Positions 1 to 18,778 of a stretch of DNA of 64,000 nt are shown one piece after another. This DNA is from Tubiluchus corallicola (taxonomy: Eukaryota; Priapulida; Priapulimorpha; Priapulimorphida; Tubiluchidae), in assembly GCA_030141605.1 (NCBI GenBank), contig JAQGDQ010000432.1, positions 128,553 through 192,552 of the forward strand. The letters are read 5' to 3'. The position numbers and the translations under genes were made by a program. The first letter of the stretch is position 1, and every line of letters begins with the position of its first letter. The notes under the pieces were generated by a model that was given only the letters and a program-made list of their open reading frames with translations, was not told the DNA's origin and did no database searches.

Positions 1-404
1 GCTTTACAAATGTTCATAAATGAGTTACTGACGACTGAAATAATTCAGAAGAGACGACTGTTTCATTGATGATACAAGCAAGCAGTCAACACGACCAACC
101 ACAACACTCCTAGTCTAATCCTGGTGAGACACACACTAGATTAGTTATGTCTGTCTATCGAGTACAGCAGCATTGTCTACATACCGCGATTATATTGATC
201 GACGCGCGGTATATGTATTGATCGATTCACCTCTGAGTTTGTCTGTTTGGCGACATAACGAATATAGTTTACATAAGCACTCATCCTAGCATGACGTAGC
301 GAGGGCGAGAAGCAAGGGTGGTGACTTAACGAGGTAAATATCAAAGCAGGAAATCCGTCCTGGTACTTTCTATGGCGAGAGACGAGTTTGGGGGCATAAC
401 GAGG

Positions 405-429
405 GGCGAGATAACGAGGCTAGACTGTA
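405..429 (+). mobile_element. Tigger/pogo-like terminal inverted repeat, single end
   Basis: The stretch ending in GGCTAGACTGTA is nearly identical to the right end of the element at 56040-56140, which has both ends. The terminal CAGTC (read inward) next to TA is typical of Tc1-mariner/pogo elements. GCGAGATAACGAGG-type motifs recur just upstream (about 296-418), so this is probably the right part of a decayed non-autonomous copy. No matching left end was found. Confidence 0.4.
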
Positions 430-1120
430 TTAATAAATAACTAAACATATTTATTTGTCAACACGTTATCTTTTAAGCAGAATAAATGAAAATAAAATGC
501 GAGATTTTTCAGATGAGTTAAATCTTACAAGCTTGATCCTGATGTCCAACTGTGACTGACCATGAACCGACTAGATGACAACCCAAATCCTTCCTTTCAT
601 TAATTAGATCTACCCATTCTCCACTAATAAAACAGAAAATTCAATTTTAATAGCAACAAAAGTAGTTGAGAAAGTTCAGCAAAATGTGCAAGTATTCATG
701 TTGATGTTATTCGACAAAACATATGCACAGATGACATTATGTTGCACATATGTTGCATGTCATGTTTAAGAACATAACATTAATAATTTTTCAAATGCAG
801 AGCCTTTTTGAAGTCACTCACAAATTTCATTTTCAGTTTCCTTTACAAGTACACTATAAATGACATTCAGCTCATGGCAAACTCTTGTCTAAACTCAATA
901 GCTAGAACCTGATGTATGGAACTGCCTGAGATGCAAAATTTGTAAAGTAAACCAACAGAACACAGAAAAGTGCCCTTCCCACAACCAATATTGCAGAAAC
1001 CTTAACAATGATTACAATGACGTTGAAAAACTAAATAAACAAATAACGAATTAGCTGATATTGTAAGCTGTCTATTACATTTTTACCTCTCAAGGTTTTT
1101 CATATTACTTAGTTTTTACA

Positions 1121-1151
1121 CTGAAGAAGCAACCCATAATGGGCTGCGAAA
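1121..1151 (+). ncRNA. Hammerhead-ribozyme-like core motif
   Basis: CTGAAGA fits the CUGANGA core of hammerhead ribozymes. It is followed by a hairpin (GCA/TGC and CCCA/TGGG) and then GAAA, in the order CUGANGA, stem II, GAAA. A convincing stem I and a cleavage-site helix III were not found, so this may be only a remnant or a chance match. Penelope-like retroelements and retrozymes are known carriers of such motifs. Confidence 0.25.
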
Positions 1152-3459
1152 TATCCTTTATTCAGCAAAGATAAAAAGCAAAGTTACATCCATGTTTCCG
1201 TCTATAATCTTTTTTATTGAACCTAAACATATTTCACTAGTTTTGTCAAAAAATATAAAATAGCTACTTACTATTTGTCAACATATTCTGTCATGTGAGC
1301 AGGAATAATAAAATGAGCTGAAAAGAGAAAAGCAAGACATTATTTACGGCTTATTCGTGTCCATAAGTGGTTAATGAAAAGAAACTACAGTTTGTTTATT
1401 GGCCAAAAAGATGAAAAAAAGCTACTAGAAAACCACGTGTAGAACAGCACGGGTCATCTTGAAAACTTTTCCTATTTGGTTTCAAATAGGTAAGCCTTTA
1501 ATGACTTTATAATTGACTTATTTTATGACTAAACACTGAAAGAAAATAAACAAATTTTCCACAGATAAAGAAACTGTTAATTACTGCATATTCTGGACAA
1601 TGCGGTAACATATCGTTTAGGCAATTTATCTTAAAATAAAAAAATGTAAATATAATCTACAAACAAGAGACTGTACACTTTACTTTGTAATTCATAAATA
1701 TGAGCCTTATCAGTCAATAGCGACGAGTGAGACTCCGCATTAGGATTGCCAGCATTGAGACTATCAAACCACCTTTGATGTCTGCACCTTGTGCTTATAG
1801 ACCTGAAGAAAATAGAGCAACTAAACGTACTGTTATAGATTTTTTAAAGACACACAGTCTGAAGTACACGATCAATCCGATTCTGTAAGCAAATGTTTTC
1901 AAAACAAAGAGATAGGCCTAGACAGATTATACGTCAATTACGAATAACTATTTTTCTAATCGTTAAAGTTGTTCAAAATCTCCAAAATCTAGGCGCATAA
2001 AAACAACTCAATGGATACTTGTGCTCTCACCTTCCATTTGAATAAAACCACTTGTGACTGTTGAAAAATAGCAATTTTAAGGGACATTTTAATGACCTTC
2101 TGCACAAATTATTGGCAGCCATCATGCACTACTGTACGTGTTTTGTTGTTGTGCTGGCGCGCCATCTAGTGCCCGGTTATTCAGTTTTTAGAAGAATTAC
2201 TCGTAGCAACAATAAGATTTCCTAGAATTTTTATAGTTATTGCAAAAATTAACGGGAATCGCTCTAACGTGAGCAAGCTAGCTTTAAAAATTATTATTTG
2301 ATTGGCCACTTATGAGGATGATCTAGGACTTGTTATAATTACCGTGAATGTTAGTCTAGCGGTCATGAGGTTCACATTGCAAGTATAATAATAATTTCGT
2401 TTAGGACGCATAGTCCAGAGGTACCACCTTAAGTACCTCAATACTTAATTCCAAGGTGGTCCCGAATACGATTTGGTCAGAAGTAGAACCTGTGACCCCC
2501 AGGTGGGAAGCGAGCAAGCTACATGTATTAAGCTATGCAACCCGGTTCAGAGTGATAGTTCAAATCCTTAACTATTTTAACTTTTTAAAATTTGTCTCGT
2601 TCGAAGCAGCTGGGTTTCAAAATTCATCAACTCGGACCTAATTCCATCAACACACAAATAAGATATTGTTGATTTTTATTCTTTGATAGGCACTTATAAA
2701 CAGGTAATTTGGTCCCTGACAACATCCCTGATTTAAAGACCTTTTTGTATAAACATTAAATTCATTTTTAATCATTGCCTGTGTACGATGTGAAAATAAA
2801 TGAATAAAATAAACAAACAAATAAATAATGATTCTTGATTGTAAATAATTAGTATAGTACATGTGTGCTTGGATGTATGCCTTGAAACCATAAGGTATTA
2901 ATTGCATGAATACAAGTCCTATCTGATTCACAAATTCTCAACAACCCTTTCTTCAATTAATTAGCTTTTCAGGTCAAAGCATGTTTGCTAGAAATCCGGA
3001 ATTGCATATTCAGTTGCATATAGACAATTTAAATGGATAAGCTGCGAAAATAACGCAATAATGTAGGTCTGATAAACTGGTTCATTGAAAACAATGCAAA
3101 GTGTTGCATAACAGTCTAGATTTGTGGTAAAAAGTTGTTTAAATGTCTTAATGTGTGTGGGTGTATGCATAACTAGTCAATAAAGATTTTTGATTATTGA
3201 AAATCCTTTTGATCATGTGAAGTAAAGTACAGTAAAAACATATCTGAGCGGGATACAGTGTGTTGATGTTACAACATAAAGTTGTAAGCTAAAATTTTAT
3301 ATTCAAATGAAGTTATAATAACTTTAAGCAGTATCCCATCGAAACCTAAACATCATGCAGATCGTTACCTAAACATCAGGTAAGCAAAGGTGCAAAATAA
3401 CAGTTACAAATCACAGAAACAATAACAAAACCAGCAGTTTACTTAAATTAAATTACACA

Positions 3460-3465
3460 TTTATT
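3460..3465 (-). terminator. Polyadenylation signal of ELP4
   Basis: AATAAA on the minus strand, about 40 bases beyond the ELP4 stop codon. It is the first canonical signal after the stop, so the 3' UTR would be very short. No transcript evidence is available. Confidence 0.55.
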
Positions 3466-3504
3466 TACAAAATATTTAAGAACAAGACGTAAGGAGGCTC
3501 TGAA

Positions 3505-10239
<6,735 letters not shown>

Positions 10240-10262
10240 GTTGAAAAGTACGCTGCTTCCAT

Positions 10263-12018
10263 CTAGCAGGAGAAATCGTAAAGTTAATAATAATAATAAC
10301 TATAATAACAAACGCAGCAGAGAAAATAGGCTACACTAATCAAAAGCTTTCCGGAATTACATACAACATTTAACAGAGAAATCACTTTTCTTTAGCTGTT
10401 TTACTTTGCCAGATTTTATTTTATAATCATTAGTTAAAGTGTGTAGAGCTGGTATACGAATCAATGGATTAATAAGTAAGTACTGTACCGTATATACAAT
10501 GCTGAACAGTGAACATTCTTGTTATTAAAAAAGTGCATCAGCTTGTAAGTTTAAACTTCAAAGAAGTACTATTAACTTTACTTGATTGACTAGTTGGGCA
10601 GATTAATAATGATGTACATTACTTTCAATATATTGTTGTATGTCACTTGACTTTATGAGTTATAAATGTAATGTTGTAAGATATACATAGTATACCGTTA
10701 CACTAAGTATAACATATCAGTATATGTTTCAAGTAAAATTTTGTTGGTAGTCGGTTTTTATAAAGTTTATGTTAAAACCAAAATGGGATATTGGCTTGGT
10801 TCAGTTGTTACCAAACTTCTTTCATTTTTAACCACTGGACATGTCACTTTGATAGTCCAATTTGTTAGTGCCATATAGTGGTACTAGTAGTAGTAATAAA
10901 AGTTAATGTTATTGTTTCATTATCATTCGATATATAACTAATTTTTGTAATGTTTTTCTAGGCACAGTGTTTATTTTGTACATCATCTGAATGTTGAACA
11001 AAAAGATTTAGAAAACAGCTGTTAACTGGATTTGTGAGGAATACCTCTCCAGATGGAGTATGTTTGATGGAATTTTGTTCGAAAGTTTAAATTATGTTAC
11101 CAGATATGTAATAAGTGAGTACATTTCAACATATACTAGCTGTGTGAAATTCAGTTTCTTTTTTAAAAAATGCAGTCTAGAGCATTAACAGGAGTCAAAC
11201 CCTTTGCTTCCAGCTGATAGGCTCCGCTTGTGTCTTTCGGACTGTAAAACAATGAATGATCTGTCATTTTTCAAATGCTTTGCAATATTCTAAGCAAAGG
11301 CCATCCCATTGTCTGCATGTAAGCTGTTAGAACAATACCTGTAATACCTGTTGGAATGCTGAATGCACCACTGGCTTGAACTTCTCAATTCTAATATGAC
11401 TGTGCCACTATGCCGACTTTTGAACCAAATTAAAGTGTTAAGCTATAATTTCCGAGTTTATTAACGTGGATGTTATGCATGCTTATCTGAGTTTGCGGTT
11501 GTATTCTGTCTTGGCAAAATTCCAGTTTCTCCTTAAATATTTGAGAGATGTTACTCCTTAAATCTTTTGGACTTGTGTAAGGCAATGGTAATCCCAATTA
11601 AGCAGTTGGTAAAATTTGAGCATTCAGTATCAATAGAGTCACCTACCTCTCACTATTGTTGTTAGACATGTCTCTTCTTACTAGGTTATTCAGAATTTGC
11701 GTAACACGAAATAATACTTGTTATCTGTTATATTTTGTTTAAATAGAAAAACTTTTAAATTCTGCTGTGTGTCACCTAGCTGGGGCTCTAGGTGTGAACA
11801 AGGAAAGGCGACTGCACTGTGGATGTCCTCATTGTCTTGTTACGTTTCTGTGGTAGAAGAAATTATTTATTTTAATTTTTTCTTTTTATGGTTCAGCTTG
11901 TTTATATTGTATTTTAGTGTTTCACTACTTTTTCTTCTGGCCTATGTGCCTGAATTGTTGGCTGTTGATTACTCAAGTTTAACTACCAGGCTTTTCAGTC
12001 ACCTTTTTAGTAAATAAT
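10263..12018. other. Non-coding region upstream of ELP4
   Basis: The first part should contain the ELP4 5' UTR and promoter, but no TATA box, CpG-rich core or splice structure could be fixed. The rest is AT-rich with only short open frames lacking known motifs. No gene is supported. Confidence 0.5.
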
Positions 12019-12029
12019 ACTAATACAGT

Positions 12030-12511
12030 AATGACTACGGCCAAATCACGTTGAAAACACCGGTTCTCGTCTGATCACCGAAGTTAAGCAACGTAAAGCC
12101 TGATTATTACTTGGATGGGTGACCGCCTAGGAATACCAGGTGCTGTAGGCTTACGGGATGCCCACAGTGTATCTCGACATTAGGGGAGGAGCTGTACAAG
12201 CAGCCAACGGCTAGAGGGTGGAGGAGGTTAAGTGACCCAACGGCCATGTGTGTAGAGGAGTAAACCTTCCAAATCAGGAGTGGAGCCCCGAAGGCGGACC
12301 AGTGCAGCATGCTCACTGACTTCGGCAGCTCCTGCAGCCAACCTGGTGCCAAACGTATCGCTCTGCTTTCCTTTGGACTACACCAGGGTGGAAGAGAGGG
12401 GGTTCCTGTTGTCTGGGCAACTCAGGATCTCCGTACACCTTTCAAGGATCGGACTCTCTTGGCGCACATTCCATTGTCTTCCGAGACAGAAGGAAGCCAA
12501 CAACAACAACA
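12030..12511 (+). mobile_element. Full-length 5S-rRNA-derived SINE (SINE3 class)
   Basis: The first 120 bases follow metazoan 5S rRNA almost base for base, including the stretches around CACGTTGAAAACACC, GATCACCGAAGTTAAGCAAC and TTGGATGGGTGACCGCC, which carry the internal promoter. A body of about 340 bp follows and ends in an (AAC)n tail at 12499-12511. ACTAATACAGT occurs directly before (12019-12029) and after (12512-12522) the element, which fits a target-site duplication. Known 5S-headed SINEs are mobilised by LINE enzymes. The element lies about 1.8 kb upstream of the ELP4 start. The body family was not identified. Confidence 0.9.
12032..12153 (+). pseudogene. 5S rRNA-related promoter head of the SINE
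   Basis: This part is homologous to 5S rRNA but has several changes in the variable arms and is fused to the SINE body without a T-run terminator after the 5S part. It is therefore a SINE head, not a 5S gene. The A-box/C-box region is well kept, so transcription by polymerase III is possible. Confidence 0.8.
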
Positions 12512-12522
12512 ACTAATACAGT

Positions 12523-15500
12523 TACGTAGTATAGATCCAGAGCACAGTATGTGCACAAAAGTACTTCTTCCAGTCAAGTACAGACTTCAACATTGAATGT
12601 TATGCACTTTGTTTGAAGATATTACATGTATCATATGCTGTAGATATCGATAATGGATGGCTTAAGCATTTCTAATGGTCTCATTGATACTTGATTTTTG
12701 TTTTTTTCCATTTGCTTTGCATTAAATAGCTGATAAATCTTGTGCCAATAATGCAAAACCTGTGATTATTTTGAATTGAGAATACACTGTAGAATTTTTA
12801 CATTTACCTAAGCTGCAGATTGTGTTTGAGTGTCTAAAATTCTCTAAATCTAACAAATTGTAGTTTTTGAATACTGTCTCTACCTTTAAATTTCCATATT
12901 TTTAGTAGTGTGTATATTGGCGCTACTTGGTTCTCTAAATGTTTGTATTAGGCCTACCCATGCAGGCTTGTTCTATAGCATATGGATTTTTAAGAAGCAG
13001 GCAAACAAACAAGCAACAAAAAGGCACGTCCAATGCTATACCTCGCTGGTTTCTTCACAACTTTGTAATTAATTCAACTGGGTGCTTACCTGAGCTCAAG
13101 TTACTTTGTAAGTTGACTCTTTGCAGTTGCCTTCATTAGATGTAACCTTGGTTATATCGCTTGCAACTTTTTCAATTTCTTTCGTTTTCAATGTTACAAG
13201 GAGTGGCTGTTAACCTTAATATTGTCACCTGTTGTCCTTCGTTCAACTGATAGCCATACAAATCATGAAAATAAGTTGTCGAATTCTGTTTTTTTGTGGA
13301 GTTTCATATTCATTTTGAAAATTAGTGGACAATTTCACAAAACCTCAGTGGGAAGGAAGTTAACAATTTAATATGCTGGTAGAGGGCATTGTATCAGTAA
13401 GCCCTGCATAATGGTGGAGTCATGTCTCTAATTTGCCTGACACAGTCACAGTAGTAAAATTTGATGACCCTTTTGACTTTTGTTAAAGGAAAACTGGATG
13501 ATTGTGTAAACATTAGTTCAGAATAAAGAATGCTGCAAAATATTGAAAACTACAATAGCTTTTTTTAAATCAAAGCTTAGATTAAATAATAATTACTTGG
13601 GATACTCAAATTTTGTTAAACTTACAAAGCCACATGCGGCTCAGTGAATTTACTAAGATTGGTGACAGCGCCTTTTTCTCACACGGTCGACAAATAGAAG
13701 GCGGTACTATGATAACGATGATCACGAACTGCAGTGTTAGTTTCTGACGTCAAATGACGTAGAGCCCATATTCGTGACATCAAGCATTTAAGTTGTAACA
13801 CTTACGCAAATGTGCTTGATGCTCAAGGGACATGCCTGCCATTGCACAAACTGTGGTTAATTTCTGACGTAAGCAATAGCTGTGTTCGGTTGCCGTTAAT
13901 TAACTTTCTAAGCTAATTATTGAAATATAAGAAACAATTGCTAACTTTTATAGGCAAGAAAATATACGTTTTGGACAGTAAATTAAAATGAGATTGAATC
14001 TAAAAAATCGTTTGGTTTTCCTTTAATGTGTACAATAATTATGTGGAAGAGGCAGCATGGTCATTAGACTTTAATGTTGTTAAATAATAATTTTCAATAC
14101 AAGTCCCTCATCCTGTTGAATTGATACGGAGAATAACCCTTGTTTCTTTATTGAAACGATATTACCACAAAAATCGTTATTGTATAGATACCAAGAAGTA
14201 TTGCACCCAATTTCATGTAAGTCCATGCTACATCTACTTACATTTGAGTTTATAATTCTTTTTTAATTAAAAATGAAATTTAATATTCGAACTAACTATA
14301 CTTTCCAAGAAAAAAAATTCTTAAATTCCCACAGTTCAGACAAATATTAATTACTCATTAAAGTTTGTTTTTAATTTAACATATTTTTTATCGCTCATAT
14401 CAAGTCAGTTTTTTAGAAAAATACATCAATTTTTATCGAGTTTAAAAATGTATCTTATCGTATTGCGTCGGAGAAGAAATATAGTATCGCTATCGTATTG
14501 TGGGAAAAAGTATCGTATCGCTATTGTATCTCACAATTAGTATTGATTAACATGATTTTGTAGATTATCTGTCTAGTGGACTGTTTTATAATAAATTTAC
14601 CATTACTGTTCAACGGCAGGGTATTCAATGGCTCTTCAATTCAGCGGCTTGACGCTGTACTTTTATGTGATATTCCCAGAGGATCTGGACAGCACCTGAC
14701 CTGTCTAATAAAATTGTTCTAATGAAATTCTCTTACCACCATATGATGTCATATTGCTGTTGTGAGAAGTAAAAATCATTAAAAATATTGAACAAATTAA
14801 TTAATGTCATTTAAAATATGGTTGATAAATATTTTGCGACATAATCCACTTTTGGGATGCTAGGTCTCTTAAGGTAGCAGTAGCTGTCGTTGTTGCGCAT
14901 TGCTTTCTTTGTTGTTACTTGTTAGAATGTGAATATGCCTTAACTGTCATTAAGAAGTCAACTCAGGCTAACTATCATTTTATATTAATCTTAAATGACC
15001 AGGCACTACTGGTTGTATTTGCAGATTGTTATATAATAAACTGGTCAGTTTAGCTGCTTTTAAACATGCCTGTTGTGGATATCACAAATAAACTGCTTAC
15101 AATGTCCTCTTGAGCTTTGTGGCTATTTGAAAACTTAAACATTTTTTATCTTTTTCTCCTGACCTTCTGACCTATATCATACCAGCGAAGTTACTTGCAG
15201 TTGTTAAAGTCAAACATTGTTTAGGTATGAACTGAAGTTCATTTTTTAGTGTAATCGTTTTTTAAAAACTCTTATTATTATGTACTTGTAGATCTTAAAA
15301 TAACGAAAATAGTAAAAAAGTTTTTTTAGTTAATGGTTGGTATAGTCGACTTTTATCTGGGTTGGTACTAAGTTATCCAAATTGTATTAAAATCACTTTT
15401 TGCACTTTATTGCCAACCTTTTATAACAAAATTAAAAAAACTTTTATGTAACCATCTTCAAAGTTTGAAATTTGCTTTTCTTACTGTTATGTAATCAAAT

Positions 15501-15540
15501 ATTTTGTATCTCAAGTTTTTAATCAAATAAAGTTTTGTAT
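12523..15540. other. AT-rich non-coding region
   Basis: No gene is supported. Three CRE-like motifs occur at 13745-13752 (TGACGTCA), 13755-13760 and 13865-13870 (both TGACGT). A stretch at about 14440-14530 repeats TATCGTATTG/GTATCGCTAT-like words and looks like the edge of an unidentified repeat. The remainder is ordinary AT-rich sequence. Confidence 0.5.
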
Positions 15541-16240
15541 ACATTCCGTAGCGCTCTCTTCCTCCTCTCGCACAAAGAGAAGTGCGCGGAGATATTTTCC
15601 AATTAAAATTGACAGAAAGTATAATTTTTAATCGTTCAATAATGACTGTTTTCGCTTGAGAAATGTTTCGAAAGGTTCCGCGAGCTTTCAAAAGCCCTGG
15701 GGATTATAAATTTGTTCCCCGTTGCGCATAAAGGTGTTTTCACGTGTTCTTCTTCTGGGAGGATCCAGGTGTCCAAGCTCCTCGGCGTTTCTCTGTGTTT
15801 GCGAGGCTTGAACCCCCTGCACCGCAGGCCATGCTTCGTACCGGGTTCTTCTACGCTTCAGTTGCATTCTTTACACTAGCTTGAGACGGGAAGTCATTTC
15901 ATTGTCGAATTGTCCTGATTTCTTTAGCTCGGTTGATTCTCGCACTGTTGTGCCCGTAAGAAGATCGCTGCTCTGACATGTTAGTGACCTCAAAAACTTG
16001 CCGGTCACCTCACTTGAACCTTGGTCGCCGTGCGGCAGCGCCTTGTCACAGTGCATGACTATCTACTGCTGTGCCGTGTGTGTACGCGTTAAACTATCCT
16101 CCTGCACTTCGAGTTGGACTTCGGCTTGGTCTAAATAGTGTGCGAGTAATTATTAGGATACAATTTGCTTTTGGTGATTACTCGAGTGTATAGGATTTGC
16201 TTATTTGTTGGTTACTGGCTACATAAATCATGGAGACTTC
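15541..16240 (+). promoter_or_regulatory. CpG-richer segment with possible first exon
   Basis: This part is richer in C, G and CpG than the AT-rich flanks. At 16229 it has ATGGAGACTTCT followed directly by GTAAGT, a consensus splice donor. That would fit the first exon and promoter of a plus-strand gene. If spliced directly to the zinc-finger exon at 32151, the frame would hit a stop, so it would need another exon between, or it is a 5' UTR exon or belongs to a different gene. This is inference only. Confidence 0.3.
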
Positions 16241-16282
16241 TGTAAGTTACGTTTTAAATGTATTTTAACTCTTTAATTCGCA

Positions 16283-16615
16283 ATATTGACCTTATTTTGT
16301 TGCCCGCTAATTATACTACATGCATATTCTTTTCTCTGGATTGCATAGAAAATGTCACAATTTTAAAAATTGCTAATGTTTCCTAAATTAAACTGATAGC
16401 ATTAATGCCCCCGCCAGTGTATAAAATATCTTTTTATCTATATTCGGTAAAGGACAGCAGACTAGGTGACTTTATAGTCTCTTCGCTATCCTTTCTCTAG
16501 TTCTAGATCTATCTATACATTTTAACCATTTTTCAAAACTTATTAGAGATTATTTTATTAATCATGTTTTATTGTAACACTATAAGGAGATAAATAAATT
16601 GAAATTGAAAAAAAA
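16283..16615 (+). mobile_element. 5'-truncated LINE-like insertion with 19-bp target duplication
   Basis: TTTAACTCTTTAATTCGCA occurs at 16264-16282 and again at 16616-16634 and frames a 333-bp insert. The insert ends in an AAATTGAAATTGAA tail. It carries the AGACTAGGTGAC hairpin region also seen, diverged, in the CR1-like copies at 22, 25 and 36 kb. No coding part remains. Unequal-length direct repeats and a microsatellite tail are typical of target-primed LINE insertion. Confidence 0.75.
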
Positions 16616-17699
16616 TTTAACTCTTTAATTCGCAGTATCCAAAGATGTTTAAAAACATGTCGTGGCGTCTGTGTCTTGGTTAAGTTTCTGTTCAGGCTAA
16701 TCCGTGAAACATATTTTTACACTCTTTCTTTGTTAACAGAAGTGTTGCAAGATATTTTGATAACCCATTATTTGGTTATTTTTCTAAATAAGTCAACAAG
16801 AGTCACTCTGACCGTTTTTGTAATGGAAGTTTACAGGGACAAAATAGGCTTAAGTGAAACTTACGTTGCTGCTTGGTCTTGAACGGCAAATCGGCAAGTC
16901 AGAATTTTAGGTTTTGAAATGGAATGAGTGCAATGTGCAGTGTGGCTGATAAATGTGAACAAAGCTTTACTGTGTGTAACCTCTGTTCAGACATTTCACT
17001 GGCTACGTGAGACAAACAGCTCCTAGTAAGACGTTTACAAAAAAACCTGTTAAATGCGTAGTTGCTGTCAGTTGACGGCTTGTTGCATGCCTGCTCTGAT
17101 TTATTATTGTAAATTCTATTAAATAGTGTGCAAGTTTACTGTTCAATATTTACGTTTGACACCATTATGCAATAAAATCTAGACATTTGAAAATAAATTT
17201 ACAGTTTGCAAAATATGGCTGCTGTCGTTATTTGTTCGCTTCGTTACGATCTTGTTGTTTATACATGAATAATTCTGAGGTAATCGTCCGGAAAAGTATG
17301 AGCAAAGTTGATACAATTTGACATTAAAACTTAAATTACTAGGATCACGATTCACGAATAACCAGAAACGTATATTTGTTTTCAATGTTTACATGTAACC
17401 GTTTTGTTTATTTATTAGCTAAGGCAACGAATTTGATCATGGCGGTGATCGGTGGGTAGTGTCGGCGAGGGGGTTATTTAAGAAACCGTAGCTCTGACAG
17501 GCATGGGTACTCAAAAACAGTTTTTTGCGTCAATTTAAGAGTCAAGTGCTACAGAAGGAGTAAAAAAGAAGAAGAATAGATAAAAACGGTCGGAACATGT
17601 CCAGCGCTTCCCGTATATATAAAAATTTCATTTTAACTCTTCGTTTTTCTATCTCCTATTTTTCAATTAAACAAAGGACCCCCGGTGGGAAACTTTTTC

Positions 17700-17735
17700 G
17701 TATGCTCCAGAGAACATGCCTTGTCAAGTACTTAA
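17700..17735 (+). repeat. 36-bp direct repeat flanking composite copy 1 (left)
   Basis: The 36 bases ending in GTCAAGTACTTAA recur exactly at 18779-18814. They directly border the composite element and so look like a long target-site duplication or a recombination scar. Confidence 0.85.
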
Positions 17736-18778
17736 CCCTTTCAGTCCCAAATTATTTTTTTATAAGAAAAAAATTTTGTGGCTTGGTACTTTTGTTCAAT
17801 ATGTCCATCTTGTTTACACATAATAATTATTTTTTTCTGCCTGTGCCCGCGTGCTAAATATAGCCTGTATCCCACGGGATACGTTGGGATTCAATGGAAG
17901 CATAAAATGTGCTTCATTTTGCATTTAAGACATTTAGTACGCACGCTATGCTGATCTGTACAAAGTCATCTCTAAAATACTGTACCTTGCGCAGTTTTTT
18001 ATGCTATGTAGATTTTCTAGTTTGCCATTTTATCACCATTTTTGGTCTATTGTTATTGGCTTAAATCAAAATAACTATTAACAGATCAAATGACTCTAAG
18101 TTTTAAAATTTTATTAATTTGAAAGGCAGAAAATATTCTCGTATCCCACGAGATACAACGGGTATGAAAGGGTTAATAACAAAGTCTTTACGAATTACCA
18201 AGGCAAGAGTTTTTGATTTTTGGGTACTGACCAACAGGATCGGCAATATGGAAGACGGGCTATTATTACCCTAATTTCCACTGTTTCAATCTCTCCATTA
18301 ACTACTGTGTAACGTAATTACCTGAGGAATTAGATGATGTCAATAATAAATCCATATACTTCATAAGGAAGCAGCAGTTGTTATTTTTGGTGCCAATATC
18401 CAGTTGAGCTATTAGGCCAACCTAGCAGAGCTGGCTTGAATTATGCTTCTAGTACTACACAATCAGTCACAGAACAACCTACCTGATATGTTAAGGCCTA
18501 TATTTTGCATCTCTTTAAAGGACCTGCAAAGACTTATATAATTTATCTGAGTAGCATCCTGGGATTAGTTCTAGAAAAGACAGAATGGAATCTCATTTCC
18601 TCTTTGATTGTTGTTGTTAGTTTTTTTATAAATTTGTTATTTCTTTGGCTCAACAAATTGCTCCTGTGTTCCTTACAGAAATACTTTGCGTATAAAGTGT
18701 GTGAAAATGTGAGCTAATGGCCTTCTTATGCAGAGTGATTTTCCTTTGAGAAGTTGGCAGGAATAATAATAATAATTT
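17736..18778 (+). mobile_element. Composite repeat copy 1, with piggyBac-like 5' part
   Basis: The first 437 bases (17736-18172) begin CCCTTTCAGTCCC and end with TATGAAAGGG, with TTAA on both sides. This is the pattern of piggyBac-type miniature elements. Near each end lies a GTATCCC/GGGATAC or GTATCCC/GAGATAC hairpin. A further 600 bases match the second copy at 33078-33710, and the shared part ends in an AAT-rich tail. The left border with copy 2 is exactly at TTAACCC. A 36-bp sequence (17700-17735) is repeated right after the copy at 18779-18814. No protein-coding part is recognised. Confidence 0.75.

Larger units (their letters stand above)
1..3459. other. Intergenic region downstream of ELP4
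   Basis: No coding region can be supported. Open frames here are short, AT-rich and show no recognisable motif. The stretch holds one Tigger-like terminal sequence near 405-429, a hammerhead-like hairpin motif at 1121-1151 and a small hairpin at about 2420-2463 (ACCACCTTAAGTA repeated inverted near 2440-2463). The rest looks like ordinary AT-rich non-coding DNA. Confidence 0.6.

Noticed and set aside
12032-12153. 5S rRNA gene
   Set aside because: It is fused to a SINE body with an AAC tail and target duplication and has no T-run terminator after the 5S part, so it is a SINE head.
12107-12596. Protein-coding frames at 12107-12352, 12280-12516 and 12309-12596
   Set aside because: All lie within or across the 5S-derived SINE and have no homology.
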